Assembly (NCBI GenBank): GCA_934747765.1
Contig: CAKVGZ010000001.1
Location: 62,001-126,000 of the forward strand
Direction: 5' to 3'
Length of the DNA: 64,000 nt
DNA from: an uncultured Clostridia bacterium
GTDB taxonomy: Bacteria > Bacillota > Clostridia > Christensenellales > UBA1242
Of this stretch, positions 16,108-24,213 are shown in pieces (position 1 is the stretch's first letter; each line of letters starts with the position of its first letter). A program made the position numbers and the translations under genes. The notes under the pieces are model-generated. The model searched no databases, was not told the origin of the DNA, and saw only the letters and a list, made by a program, of their open reading frames with translations.

Positions 16108-16113
16108 AAATAA

Positions 16114-16145
16114 AAAACATATTAGAAATCTAATATGTTTTTTTA
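16114..16145. terminator. Bidirectional terminator between spoVAE and relA
   Basis: AAAACATATTA pairs with TAATATGTTTT around GAAATC, with A- and T-runs outside. Confidence 0.85.
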
Positions 16146-18179
16146 GTTTTCAGTAGTGTTCCATTCAACATCAATCAGTCTGTCTTCGTCGAAAAATGAA
16201 ACATTTGGACATTGCTTTCTGTGGATAATAATTCCGCGTCCTTGTGATATGAATCCAACAATGTCATCACCTTCAATTGGGCAACAGCATTTTGCAAACT
16301 TGACCATCAAATTGTTCAGACCTTTGACATTAACTTTGGTGTCGCCAGGATGAGTGTATTCAAGAGGTGTTTCAATTCTTGAAATTTGTTGTTGCTCTTG
16401 TTGACGTTTTAAATCTGCTTGATAAATTTGAATTAATTTTCCAGAAAGTACTTTTGCCGAATAGGCGCCATAACCAATGCTGGAATATAATTCTTCAATT
16501 TCTTGAAAATTGAATCTCTCAAGGAGCATTTGAATATATTTTTTGTCCGACAATTTTGAAACACTATAACCTGCATTTTTAATTGCTTGTTCAAACATTA
16601 TCTTGCCATTTTTTATGTTTTCTTCTTTCATTTCTTTTTTGAAAAAAGACATAATTTTGTTTCGTGCTTGGCCTGTTTTAATGTATTTGAGCCAATCTCG
16701 CGAAGGGCCTTTTGAATTTGGGTTCGTTATAATTTCAACAATATCTCCATTTTCAAGAGGTTTTGTTAGCGGTTGCATTTTCCCGTTGACTTTTGCACCA
16801 ACGCATTGATTTCCAATTTGTGTGTGAATCATGTATGCAAAATCGATGGCAGTTGAGTCTTGAGGCATGTGCAAAACTTTCCCCTTTGGTGTTTGAACAA
16901 AAATTTCGCCGTCATAAATGTCAATTTTTAAAGAGTTAATCAAATCTTCGTTTGACATATTCTTTTCATTTTCCATTATTTCACGAATCCAGCCAAGTCG
17001 TTTATCCAAAGAATCAACTTTATTTCGCTTTTCTTTATACATCCAATGGGCTGCAACACCAAATTCTGCTTGGCGGTGCATTGCCAAAGTTCTGATTTGA
17101 ATTTCAACTGGAACGCCTTCAAACATAATTGTTGTGTGCAGTGATTGATATCCGTTGGATTTTGGAATGGAAATGTAGTCTTTAAACCTGTGTTGAAGAG
17201 GCATGAACTTTTCGTTTATTTTTCCAAGCAGGGCATAACAATCGGCAACTGTGTTCAAAATTGCTCGAACTGCAACAAGGTCATATATTTTGTCGATATC
17301 CCCATGTTTTTCTTGGAGTTTTTTGCTTATGCTGTATATGTGCTTTTTTCTGCCCATAATTTCGCCCGAAAGACCAAGTTCTTTCATGAACTGTTTTATT
17401 TGATTTTTCAAGTCTTCAACTGTCTTTTCTCTTTCAAAATATCTTTTGTCAACTTCCTGCTTAATTTGAGCGTATTTTTCTGGATATAAAATTTCAAAAG
17501 CTATGTCTTCAAGCTCACTTTTTATTGAAGAAAGCCCAAGACGAGCGGCGAGGGGCGCAAAAAGTTCCAAAATTTGTTTTGCTTTTTGATTTGCCATGTT
17601 AATGATTGATTTATCATTCTGAATGGTTATGTTTTTCAAGGATTCTTGGGCTGCAATTTTTGTGGTGCTGTTGAGAACGAAAGATGTTACATAATCTCCA
17701 TCCGAAAATGCTCTTGTGAAATATTTTATTTCTGCCAAAACAAAACAAATTTTGACCAATATAACACGAACATCACGTGCAAGAGCAAAAAACATTTTTC
17801 TAATGTTTTCTGCCTCTTCTGCTTCGTTTTTGTAGTCTATTTCCAAAAGTTTTTTCAGAGCATGGAGAAAGGCAAGAGTGTCGTCGCCAAAAGTTTTTGA
17901 GATGTAATCTTTAAAATCTTGGCGCTTTTTATCAATTTGAAGTTTTCGTTCTTCTTCTTGTTTTCTTTTTGTTTCGTCGAATTGTTTTTGTTCTTCTTCC
18001 GTTGGGGCAACATAAATTGCTGTTTTAACGTATGGAAAATATAGAAGACATGCAAGAAGACATTCATCGTCAAGGTGAATGGATTTCACAATATCTAGCG
18101 CAATTGAAGCAATTTGTTTTTCACTTTCGCTCGCGCACGATCGCAACAAATTTCTTGCTTCTTCTACATTATTTATCAC
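16143..18179 (-). CDS. relA: RelA/SpoT-family (p)ppGpp synthetase with degenerate hydrolase domain
   Basis: A 678-residue long RSH protein. The synthetase domain is well kept: YDLVAVRAI (299-307), RFKDYISIPKSNGYQSLHTT (331-350) and EIQIRT (359-364). The TGS domain covers about 424-485 and the Cys-containing RIS domain has CCCPIEGDDIVGF. The N-terminal HD domain is badly eroded: no HD pair is seen, and the place of LADRLHNMRT reads ICFVLAEIKY (144-153). The protein stops after VEWNTTEN, where relatives continue into an ACT domain. It is thus predicted to make but not degrade (p)ppGpp, although its RxKD motif is typical of bifunctional enzymes. The start is GTG, 6 nt after an extended -10 box, with no Shine-Dalgarno. 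Confidence 0.9.
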   Translation of the reverse strand: MINNVEEARNLLRSCASESEKQIASIALDIVKSIHLDDECLLACLLYFPYVKTAIYVAPTEEEQKQFDETKRKQEEERKLQIDKKRQDFKDYISKTFGDDTLAFLHALKKLLEIDYKNEAEEAENIRKMFFALARDVRVILVKICFVLAEIKYFTRAFSDGDYVTSFVLNSTTKIAAQESLKNITIQNDKSIINMANQKAKQILELFAPLAARLGLSSIKSELEDIAFEILYPEKYAQIKQEVDKRYFEREKTVEDLKNQIKQFMKELGLSGEIMGRKKHIYSISKKLQEKHGDIDKIYDLVAVRAILNTVADCYALLGKINEKFMPLQHRFKDYISIPKSNGYQSLHTTIMFEGVPVEIQIRTLAMHRQAEFGVAAHWMYKEKRNKVDSLDKRLGWIREIMENEKNMSNEDLINSLKIDIYDGEIFVQTPKGKVLHMPQDSTAIDFAYMIHTQIGNQCVGAKVNGKMQPLTKPLENGDIVEIITNPNSKGPSRDWLKYIKTGQARNKIMSFFKKEMKEENIKNGKIMFEQAIKNAGYSVSKLSDKKYIQMLLERFNFQEIEELYSSIGYGAYSAKVLSGKLIQIYQADLKRQQEQQQISRIETPLEYTHPGDTKVNVKGLNNLMVKFAKCCCPIEGDDIVGFISQGRGIIIHRKQCPNVSFFDEDRLIDVEWNTTEN

Positions 18180-18185
18180 GTTAAT

Positions 18186-18194
18186 ATTATATCA
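18186..18194 (-). promoter_or_regulatory. Extended -10 promoter of relA, predicted leaderless
   Basis: Minus strand TGA-TATAAT (18194-18186), 6 nt before the GTG start. No good -35 box is seen; the TG extension may compensate. Confidence 0.65.
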
Positions 18195-18215
18195 ACTTAA
18201 CACGTAAAAGAAAAA

Positions 18216-18238
18216 CAAAAAAAGGACGTTTTCGTCCT
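18216..18238 (-). terminator. Terminator of the SpoIIQ-like gene
   Basis: Minus strand AGGACG/CGTCCT around AAAA, followed by a T-run. It lies directly upstream of the relA promoter. Confidence 0.85.
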
Positions 18239-18252
18239 AATTTGTCCAAAGA

Positions 18253-18870
18253 CTATTTGCTTTCGATGTTTAAATAATCTGCTGGATTAACATTTGAATT
18301 GTCTTTGAAAAGTTCAAAGTGGAGGTGAGCGCCGGTCAAACTTTCATTTTTTGCACTGGCTGAAGCGGTTCCAATTTTTTGTCCTTTTCTAACTTTATCT
18401 CCAACCTTAACTTCAAGTTTTGCATCTAAAGAACCATATTTTGTTGTGTAAACATCGTTGTGTTTGATAACAACAACTGTTCCTTCAAGATCGTTTGTGT
18501 AGATTTCTGAAACTGTTCCATCTGCTACTGAAAGAACGTCAGAAGATGCTTGACTAACAAGGTCAATTCCGCTGTGAGTTTCGAACCATCCAAGAGTGTC
18601 GTTGTACAAAAGTTTTTCTGTCATGTGAATTTTTGCAACAGAGCAGTCGGTCATCGGAAGGTCGAATGTTAACGCATAAGCATTAACAGGCTCAGCTGGA
18701 TTTTTCTCAATTTTTCCTGGTGTTTTTGTTGTGGATTTTCCTGTTGTTGTTAAAACGATTGTTAGTGTGATTGCAACAACAAGTGTGACAGCGACGATGT
18801 AATATCCATATTTTCTCATAAAGTTCACAAATTTTTCGCCTCTTTTGTTAATTTTGATTTTGTTTTCCAT
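18253..18870 (-). CDS. spoIIQ: M23-family membrane-anchored peptidase, SpoIIQ-like
   Basis: A 205-residue protein with a basic N-terminus, one transmembrane segment (about residues 22-43) and an extracytoplasmic M23/LytM domain. The zinc ligands appear intact: H99 and D103 in HSGID, and H182 and H184 in HLHFEL. B. subtilis SpoIIQ lacks part of this set, whereas clostridial SpoIIQ proteins often keep it. In the family it spans the forespore membrane and binds SpoIIIAH during engulfment. Start 18870 is preceded by GGAGGAG. A sigma-F-like box lies upstream (see 18890-18915). Another M23 cell-wall hydrolase role is possible. Confidence 0.75.
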   Translation of the reverse strand: MENKIKINKRGEKFVNFMRKYGYYIVAVTLVVAITLTIVLTTTGKSTTKTPGKIEKNPAEPVNAYALTFDLPMTDCSVAKIHMTEKLLYNDTLGWFETHSGIDLVSQASSDVLSVADGTVSEIYTNDLEGTVVVIKHNDVYTTKYGSLDAKLEVKVGDKVRKGQKIGTASASAKNESLTGAHLHFELFKDNSNVNPADYLNIESK

Positions 18871-18889
18871 TTTTCTCCTCCATGCCGAA

Positions 18890-18916
18890 ATTATTGACAT
18901 CAGTTTTGGATTTATA
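18890..18916 (-). promoter_or_regulatory. Candidate sigma-F-like promoter of the SpoIIQ-like gene
   Basis: Minus strand GTATA, about 13 nt, then TGTCAATAATT. The same TGTCAATAAT string precedes the neighbouring gene at 19310-19319. It resembles the sigma-F pattern (GYWTA and GGNRRANANTW) imperfectly. Confidence 0.35.
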
Positions 18917-18925
18917 CATTAAATT

Positions 18926-19303
18926 TTAATAGCCTGTTAAAATGAGCGGAAATCCCACTGTTGATGTGTTTCCATCATAGGAAATTTGAAGATTAATTTT
19001 CTTTCCATTTTCAACAATGAAATTATTTATGTTTTCAACAAAACAATAATATATTTCAAGTTTTTCGTTTTTTAATATTTGTTTTTTATAAATTTGAGCG
19101 TTTAGCTTTTTTATAATTTCGTTTGGAGAAAGTGTTGTTTGAAAACTTATTCCATCTGGAGCATTTAAATTTTTGTAAATTTGAATGTCTTCAGCCGAAA
19201 CGTTTAATTCTGCCATTGCTTTTTTCTCACCTGAATAAAGCATAACAGTTAGCACTGAAATGAATATAAAAACAAAAATTCCAAGTCGAAACATATTTGA
19301 CAT
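18926..19303 (-). CDS. Membrane-anchored protein of unknown function
   Basis: A 125-residue protein with an N-terminal hydrophobic segment (LGIFVFIFISVLTVML) and an extracytoplasmic part ending in NLQISYDGNTSTVGFPLILTGY. It precedes the SpoIIQ-like gene by 55 bp on the same strand. In B. subtilis the equivalent region is ywmB-murA-spoIID-spoIIQ, and the C-terminal pattern is loosely reminiscent of YwmB, but YwmB is about twice as long. I do not assign a family. The ATG at 19303 has no Shine-Dalgarno and lies 6 nt after a TGTCAATAAT box shared with its neighbour; an internal ATG lies three codons later. Confidence 0.6.
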   Translation of the reverse strand: MSNMFRLGIFVFIFISVLTVMLYSGEKKAMAELNVSAEDIQIYKNLNAPDGISFQTTLSPNEIIKKLNAQIYKKQILKNEKLEIYYCFVENINNFIVENGKKINLQISYDGNTSTVGFPLILTGY

Positions 19304-19309
19304 GGAATT

Positions 19310-19336
19310 ATTATTGACACAAAAATTAAACTATAA
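19310..19336 (-). promoter_or_regulatory. Candidate sigma-F-like promoter of the 125-residue protein
   Basis: Minus strand GTTTA, 14 nt, then TGTCAATAATA, ending 6 nt before the ATG. Confidence 0.3.
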
Positions 19337-19343
19337 ACATGAA

Positions 19344-20534
19344 TTAAATAACATTCAAAAATCCAAATCTGGAAATTATTCTTGGGAGCAAATTGTTGAA
19401 TTGAATTGGAAGAAGTTCCAAATTTGAGAACAATTGATTTTCGTCTATCATTCTTATTTCGTTGAGGTCGGAATTTATAAGCCTGAATTTATTCAAGAAT
19501 TTTGAAATGAAAATTTCTTTTTCCAAACATTTTTCTTGAAATTTTAATTTGTTTTGTTTGAATGATAATTGAATCGAAGTTGACAGAAGATTGTCGGTTG
19601 TTTTAATGTAATTTTCAAAAACTTTTTTGTAATCTGTTGCCGAGGATAAATTTCCGGTCACAGGCTGTTTCCCTAGCAAAAACAGAACTTTTTCTCGGTC
19701 GGGGATATCTTTTGGGATGATGGTTTTTTGTCCGAAAAATTCGCTAAACACTCTAAGCAACACTTTTGAACAAAGCAAACATTTTTCTCCAAAATTGTTT
19801 TTCAACGTTGAGCTTGAAATCATAAGTGCATAGCAAATTGAGGAAGTTATATAGTTATCATTCAATATAACGAATAAATCATATATATAGTCCATCAAAT
19901 TCAAAACTGCAAAAGATTTTGAAAGTGAAAGCCAGCCGGTTAATTCTTCAATTTTCTTTATTTTGGTGTCAAGGTCAAAAAGATTTGTTTTCACGTTTGA
20001 GAGCAATTTTTCCTGAACTAAAAGTGAAAACGATTGTTCGGAAAGTGAAATTGCAAATGACAAAGCGGAATGAATAAATTTTTCAGGGCTTTTTTCGATT
20101 ATTCCTTCATCGATATAAACTTTTTTTGGATAATTTGTTTGAACAATTTCTGGCGATGGAGAAGTGATGTAACTTATATTATTAAATATGCCATAGTGTG
20201 TTATGGTTGTTGGAACAACAAAAACGGGCAAATCAACTTTTTCTCCAACAATTTTTGATATGTCACAAACTGTTCCAGCGCCAAGCGCAACAATCACATT
20301 TGCACTTTTGACTTTTGAAGTTGCAAGCAAAACATTGTCTTTTGAACAAGTTGCATTTTTTGACAAAGTGTGGGTCCAAAAAGTTTTGTTACGCTCGTTT
20401 AACAAGTTTGAAATAATTCCCAAAAACTTGGACTTTGGAGTTGGAGAAGTTATGATATAAATTTTGTTATAACTTTTCAGTTCATCGCAAAGTTTTGAAA
20501 TTGCATTTTTTTCAAAGATTATTGTGTTTTCCAT
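19344..20534 (-). CDS. Degenerate iron-containing alcohol dehydrogenase / glycerol-1-phosphate dehydrogenase-like protein
   Basis: A 396-residue protein. The dinucleotide-binding part is recognisable: VIVALGAGTVCDISKIVG followed by PVFVVPTTITHYGIFNN, as in AraM/EgsA glycerol-1-phosphate dehydrogenases. The C-terminal helical half should supply an Asp and two His metal ligands. The corresponding segments (for example HSALSFAISLSEQSF and SKSFAVLNLMDYIYDL) do not show the usual GD and EH patterns, so metal binding may be lost. A catalytic role is therefore doubtful. Start 20534 has no Shine-Dalgarno and sits 6 nt after an extended -10 box. It is divergent from recD2. Confidence 0.65.
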   Translation of the reverse strand: MENTIIFEKNAISKLCDELKSYNKIYIITSPTPKSKFLGIISNLLNERNKTFWTHTLSKNATCSKDNVLLATSKVKSANVIVALGAGTVCDISKIVGEKVDLPVFVVPTTITHYGIFNNISYITSPSPEIVQTNYPKKVYIDEGIIEKSPEKFIHSALSFAISLSEQSFSLLVQEKLLSNVKTNLFDLDTKIKKIEELTGWLSLSKSFAVLNLMDYIYDLFVILNDNYITSSICYALMISSSTLKNNFGEKCLLCSKVLLRVFSEFFGQKTIIPKDIPDREKVLFLLGKQPVTGNLSSATDYKKVFENYIKTTDNLLSTSIQLSFKQNKLKFQEKCLEKEIFISKFLNKFRLINSDLNEIRMIDENQLFSNLELLPIQFNNLLPRIISRFGFLNVI

Positions 20535-20540
20535 AACAAA

Positions 20541-20549
20541 AATATAACA
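20541..20549 (-). promoter_or_regulatory. Extended -10 promoter of the dehydrogenase-like gene, predicted leaderless
   Basis: Minus strand TGT-TATATT (20549-20541), 6 nt before the ATG; no clear -35 box. Confidence 0.6.
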
Positions 20550-20620
20550 CCAAAATATTTTCAAAAAATCTCGATTTTTGTCGAAATATAATTTATAGTG
20601 TCCCTCGCTTGATTTTTGTT

Positions 20621-20648
20621 TTGATTAGATTGAAAAAAGTTGTAGAAT
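20621..20648 (+). promoter_or_regulatory. Promoter of recD2, predicted leaderless
   Basis: TTGATT (20621-20626), 16-bp spacer, TAGAAT (20643-20648), 7 nt before the ATG at 20656. A TGTCGAA heptamer lies upstream at 20579-20585. Confidence 0.7.
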
Positions 20649-20655
20649 AAACTGA

Positions 20656-22890
20656 ATGTGTGATTTTGAAGGCGTCATTGAACGCATAAAATTTAGGAAT
20701 GAAGAAAACGGCTACACTGTTGCCGTGGTTTCGTCCAGCGATGATGAAATCACAGTTGTTGGAAAATTTTTGACAATTAATATTGGTGAAGCCTACAAAT
20801 TTTTTGGAGATTTCTCTTCATCAAAGTTTGGTGAACAATTTGATGTTGACCACTATGAATCCATTGAGCCGAAAACTGAAAAAGGAATTGTCAAATATCT
20901 TTCAAGTGGGCTTATAAAAGGCGTGGGACCAGTCACAGCAAAAGCAATTGTTAAAGAATTTGGAAAAAACACTTTGGAAGTGATTGAATTTAATCCTGAC
21001 AAACTTTTGAAAATAAAAGGAATTTCTAAAAAGAAAATTGATGTTATATCTCAATCTTTTTTGGATGTTAAGGAAATGCAAAATGCAATGATATTTTTGC
21101 AAACATACAACATTTCGGCCAACATGGCAATTAGAATTTTTGACACCTATCGTGGGATGACTGTGACTTTAGTTAAACAAAATCCTTATAGGCTTGTGGA
21201 AGATGTTAATGGAATTGGTTTTTTGAGTGCAGACAAAATTGCCATGAGCATGGGAATTGAAAAAACAAGTTTGTTCAGAATTCGTGCTGGAATTGTTCAT
21301 CTTTTGTCTGAAACGTCAGAAAAGAGTGGAAGCACATACATCTATCGCGCACAACTTGACAACATGCTGAAAAAACTTTTGGATTTGGACGAGGAGGTGT
21401 GTTTTTCGCTTTCTGCCCAGGTTTATGAAATTTTGCAAAAGGAAAGTGTTGTTAAGGTTTTTTGGAAAGATAAAAAGGAGATTGTTGCACTTTCGAAATT
21501 ATATAACACAGAAAAATCGGTGGGCGCAAAACTGGCACTTTTGTCGAACAGCGCTGTTAAAGATGATTTGAATTTGGATGGTGAAATTTCGGCTTTCGAA
21601 ACAAAACATAAATTGATGCTTCATGAAGACCAAAAAAACGCGGTGAAATTGGCAATTGAAAACGGTGTTAGTGTGATAACAGGAGGGCCTGGAACGGGCA
21701 AAACAACAATTATTTCTTGCGTGATTGAAATATTTCAAATGCTTAATAAAAAATTTATTTTGCTTGCGCCAACTGGAAGGGCTGCAAAAAGATTGTCTGA
21801 AACAACAGGTTTGAATGCGCGAACAATTCATAGGGCGCTTGAAATTAATTTTAAACAAGATAAAAACTTGTTTGTGTATAACGAAGAAAATCCGCTTAAT
21901 TGCGATGTTGTCATTGTTGATGAAGTGTCGATGGTTGACGTTGTGCTGATGAATAATATGCTGAGGGCAATTCCAAAAGGCGCAAAACTGATTCTTGTGG
22001 GAGATAAAGACCAGCTTCCAAGCGTGGGAGTTGGAAATGTGCTGGCAGATATTTTGGAAAGTGAGATTGTTCCAGTTGCAAATTTAACAAAAATTTATCG
22101 CCAAGAAAATGATAGCTTGATCATTTCCAATGCTCACTTGATTAATGGCGGGAAATTGCCGGTTATTGATAATAGGAGTAGCGATTTCTTTTTTGAAGCT
22201 AAAGATAACGCAGAAGACACAAAACAGTCGGTTGTGGGATTGGTGACAAAACGCTTGCCAAAATTTTTGGGAATTGAACCGCAAAAAATTCAGGTTCTTG
22301 CACCGCTGAAAGCAGGTGTTTGCGGAATTGAAAACTTGAATAAGGAATTGCAACAGAAAATTAACCCACCAAATGCGTTTAGAGGTGAACTTGTTGTTGG
22401 AACAATGGCTCTTCGAGAAGGTGATAAGGTTATGCAAATGTCAAACAATTATAACCTTGAATGGAAACGTTTTGAAGATGGGTTTGAAGAACTTGGAAAA
22501 GGCGTGTTTAATGGCGACATTGGACGAATAAAACATATCGATGCGCAAACGGGCGAAGTGGAAATTGCGTTTGAAGATAAAAAAGTTGCAACCTATCCAC
22601 GTGGCGAACTTGGACAAATTTCGCTTGCCTATGCAATAACAATTCATAAAAGCCAGGGGTCGGAATTTGATGTGGTGGTCATTCCGGTTGTGCCGGGCCC
22701 AAGTTTGATTTTGACAAGAAACTTGATTTACACAGCCGTCACTCGCGCAAAAAAAATGGTTGTGCTGGTGGGAGATAAATCTGCACTGGGACGAATGGTT
22801 AAAAACAATTTCACCACAAAACGTTACACTTTGTTGAAAGACTTTTTGATTGAAGAAAATAAAAAAATGAAATTGCTTTTTGGGGATTAG
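20656..22890 (+). CDS. recD2: ATP-dependent DNA helicase RecD2
   Basis: A 744-residue SF1B helicase of the RecD2 (YrrC) type, which acts without RecBC. The N-terminal domain (residues 1 to about 300) includes helix-hairpin-helix-like segments such as GLIKGVGPVTAKAIVKEFG. Walker A is GGPGTGKTTI, motif II is VDEVSMVD, and the C-terminal motif VI region is YTAVTRAKKMVVLVGD preceded by AITIHKSQGSEFD. It unwinds DNA 5' to 3' in repair and replication-fork maintenance. The ATG has no Shine-Dalgarno, and a -10 box lies 7 nt upstream. comF follows immediately. Confidence 0.93.
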   Translation: MCDFEGVIERIKFRNEENGYTVAVVSSSDDEITVVGKFLTINIGEAYKFFGDFSSSKFGEQFDVDHYESIEPKTEKGIVKYLSSGLIKGVGPVTAKAIVKEFGKNTLEVIEFNPDKLLKIKGISKKKIDVISQSFLDVKEMQNAMIFLQTYNISANMAIRIFDTYRGMTVTLVKQNPYRLVEDVNGIGFLSADKIAMSMGIEKTSLFRIRAGIVHLLSETSEKSGSTYIYRAQLDNMLKKLLDLDEEVCFSLSAQVYEILQKESVVKVFWKDKKEIVALSKLYNTEKSVGAKLALLSNSAVKDDLNLDGEISAFETKHKLMLHEDQKNAVKLAIENGVSVITGGPGTGKTTIISCVIEIFQMLNKKFILLAPTGRAAKRLSETTGLNARTIHRALEINFKQDKNLFVYNEENPLNCDVVIVDEVSMVDVVLMNNMLRAIPKGAKLILVGDKDQLPSVGVGNVLADILESEIVPVANLTKIYRQENDSLIISNAHLINGGKLPVIDNRSSDFFFEAKDNAEDTKQSVVGLVTKRLPKFLGIEPQKIQVLAPLKAGVCGIENLNKELQQKINPPNAFRGELVVGTMALREGDKVMQMSNNYNLEWKRFEDGFEELGKGVFNGDIGRIKHIDAQTGEVEIAFEDKKVATYPRGELGQISLAYAITIHKSQGSEFDVVVIPVVPGPSLILTRNLIYTAVTRAKKMVVLVGDKSALGRMVKNNFTTKRYTLLKDFLIEENKKMKLLFGD

Positions 22891-22891
22891 A

Positions 22892-23635
22892 ATGGAAGAA
22901 CTTAGAAAGTTTGCAAGAGAAATTTGGAACGCAGTGTTTCCAGAAACTGCTTGCTTTGTTTGTGGCGAAGAAGTGAGTGATAAGAAATTGTGCTTGTGTG
23001 AAAGTTGTAAAAGTGAATTTGTGTTTGCAACAAATGTGTGCCTAAAATGTGGAAGTCCAATTGAAAATGGAAAATTGTGCCCGATGTGTAGAAATCGGAA
23101 ACGCGCTTTTGCAGTTGCTCGCGCTCCGCTGGTGTTTGACGGCAAAGCAAGAGAAATTGTTTGGAACTTCAAATATAACAATCGCCCATATCTTGCCAAG
23201 TATTTGGCAAGGTTTATGGAACCTTTGGTTTGTGAGTTTGGGAAAGTGGATGTTTTGATTCCTGTTCCATTGCATGACCATAAACTTAAATTGCGTGGAT
23301 ATAATCAGTCGAAACTTCTTGCCGAAGAGTTGAGTAAACTTGTTGGCGTGGAAGTTGATTGTGAAAGTTTGATTAGAGTTAAAAACACCGAAACGCAAAC
23401 AAACCTGAACTTTAAACAAAGACGTGATAACATGAAAGATGCTTTTGAAGTGGTGGGAGAGAAAATCAAAGGAAAACATGTTCTGGTTGTTGATGATGTT
23501 TTAACAACGGGCGCAACTGCCGAAAGTTGTGCAACGGCGCTGGCAAAGGCAGGCGCTTCTTGTGTTGACGTTCTTACAGTGGCAACGGTTGACCTTGCAA
23601 AATCTGTTTCCAAAAAATCGGAAACTGCTGTGTGA
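22892..23635 (+). CDS. comF: ComF-family phosphoribosyltransferase-like protein
   Basis: A 247-residue protein. The N-terminus holds a four-to-eight-cysteine zinc ribbon (CFVCGEE, CESCKSEF, CLKCGSPI, CPMCRNRK). The C-terminal phosphoribosyltransferase-like domain has IPVPLH, KLRGYNQS and the PRPP loop VLVVDDVLTTGAT. ComF proteins act in DNA uptake and processing during transformation. The ATG (22892) lies two bases after the recD2 stop, with GGGGA overlapping the recD2 end, so the two are coupled. No other competence gene is in the window. Confidence 0.9.
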   Translation: MEELRKFAREIWNAVFPETACFVCGEEVSDKKLCLCESCKSEFVFATNVCLKCGSPIENGKLCPMCRNRKRAFAVARAPLVFDGKAREIVWNFKYNNRPYLAKYLARFMEPLVCEFGKVDVLIPVPLHDHKLKLRGYNQSKLLAEELSKLVGVEVDCESLIRVKNTETQTNLNFKQRRDNMKDAFEVVGEKIKGKHVLVVDDVLTTGATAESCATALAKAGASCVDVLTVATVDLAKSVSKKSETAV

Positions 23636-23656
23636 CATAAAAATTGAAAAAATTGC

Positions 23657-23685
23657 TTGCACAAATGTGTGTTTTGGTGTATTAT
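23657..23685 (+). promoter_or_regulatory. Sigma-A promoter of hup
   Basis: TTGCAC (23657-23662), 17-bp spacer, TATTAT (23680-23685), with a 57-nt leader to the ATG. Confidence 0.7.
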
Positions 23686-23742
23686 GAGATTGTTGATGGG
23701 TTATAATCCCAATAAAAAACATAATAAAAGGAGATTTACATT

Positions 23743-24012
23743 ATGAATAAAGGAGAATTAGTTAAGGCAATTGCCGAAGAAGCAGGTTTGACTCAAAAAG
23801 ATGCAGGGCTTGCATTTGATGCTTTCGTTTCGGCTGTTTCAAAAGATTTGAAAGCGGGGAATAAGGTCACCCTTCCTGGCTTTGGAACTTTTGAACTTAA
23901 AAAAAGAGCAGAAAGAACAGGAATCAATCCAGCAACAAAACAACAAATCAAAATTCCAGCATCTGTTGTTCCTGTTTTTAAGTTCGGAAAAAGCTTTAAA
24001 GACCAATTCTAA
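23743..24012 (+). CDS. hup: HU-family DNA-binding protein
   Basis: An 89-residue nucleoid protein. The N-terminal helices (MNKGELVKAIAEEAGLTQKDA) and the signature GFGTFELKKRAERTGINPAT are typical of HU. The arm residues around INPATKQQIKIPAS should insert into the minor groove. HU dimers bend and compact DNA. Start 23743 follows AAAGGAG. It is a single-gene unit with its own promoter and a strong terminator. Confidence 0.96.
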   Translation: MNKGELVKAIAEEAGLTQKDAGLAFDAFVSAVSKDLKAGNKVTLPGFGTFELKKRAERTGINPATKQQIKIPASVVPVFKFGKSFKDQF

Positions 24013-24021
24013 ATTTTGTTT

Positions 24022-24048
24022 AACAAGCCATTTGGCTTGTTTTTTTTT
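24022..24048 (+). terminator. Terminator of hup
   Basis: ACAAGCC pairs with GGCTTGT around ATTT, followed by eight or more T. Confidence 0.9.
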
Positions 24049-24086
24049 GAATTTCGAAATTTTTGCAAGGTTTTTTAAATTGGGTG

Positions 24087-24115
24087 TTGACAAAACTGCT
24101 TTGGGGAGATATAAT
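24087..24115 (+). promoter_or_regulatory. Consensus sigma-A promoter of the repeat lipoprotein
   Basis: TTGACA (24087-24092), 17-bp spacer, TATAAT (24110-24115): a perfect match to the sigma-A consensus. Confidence 0.9.
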
Positions 24116-24213
24116 GAGAGTGAAAAAATGTGCAAATGGGGGAAACCACAATGAAATATACAAAAAAGAAAAAAATTGTTGAACTTGAAAATAAAAACGA
24201 AAAGGAGATTTCC

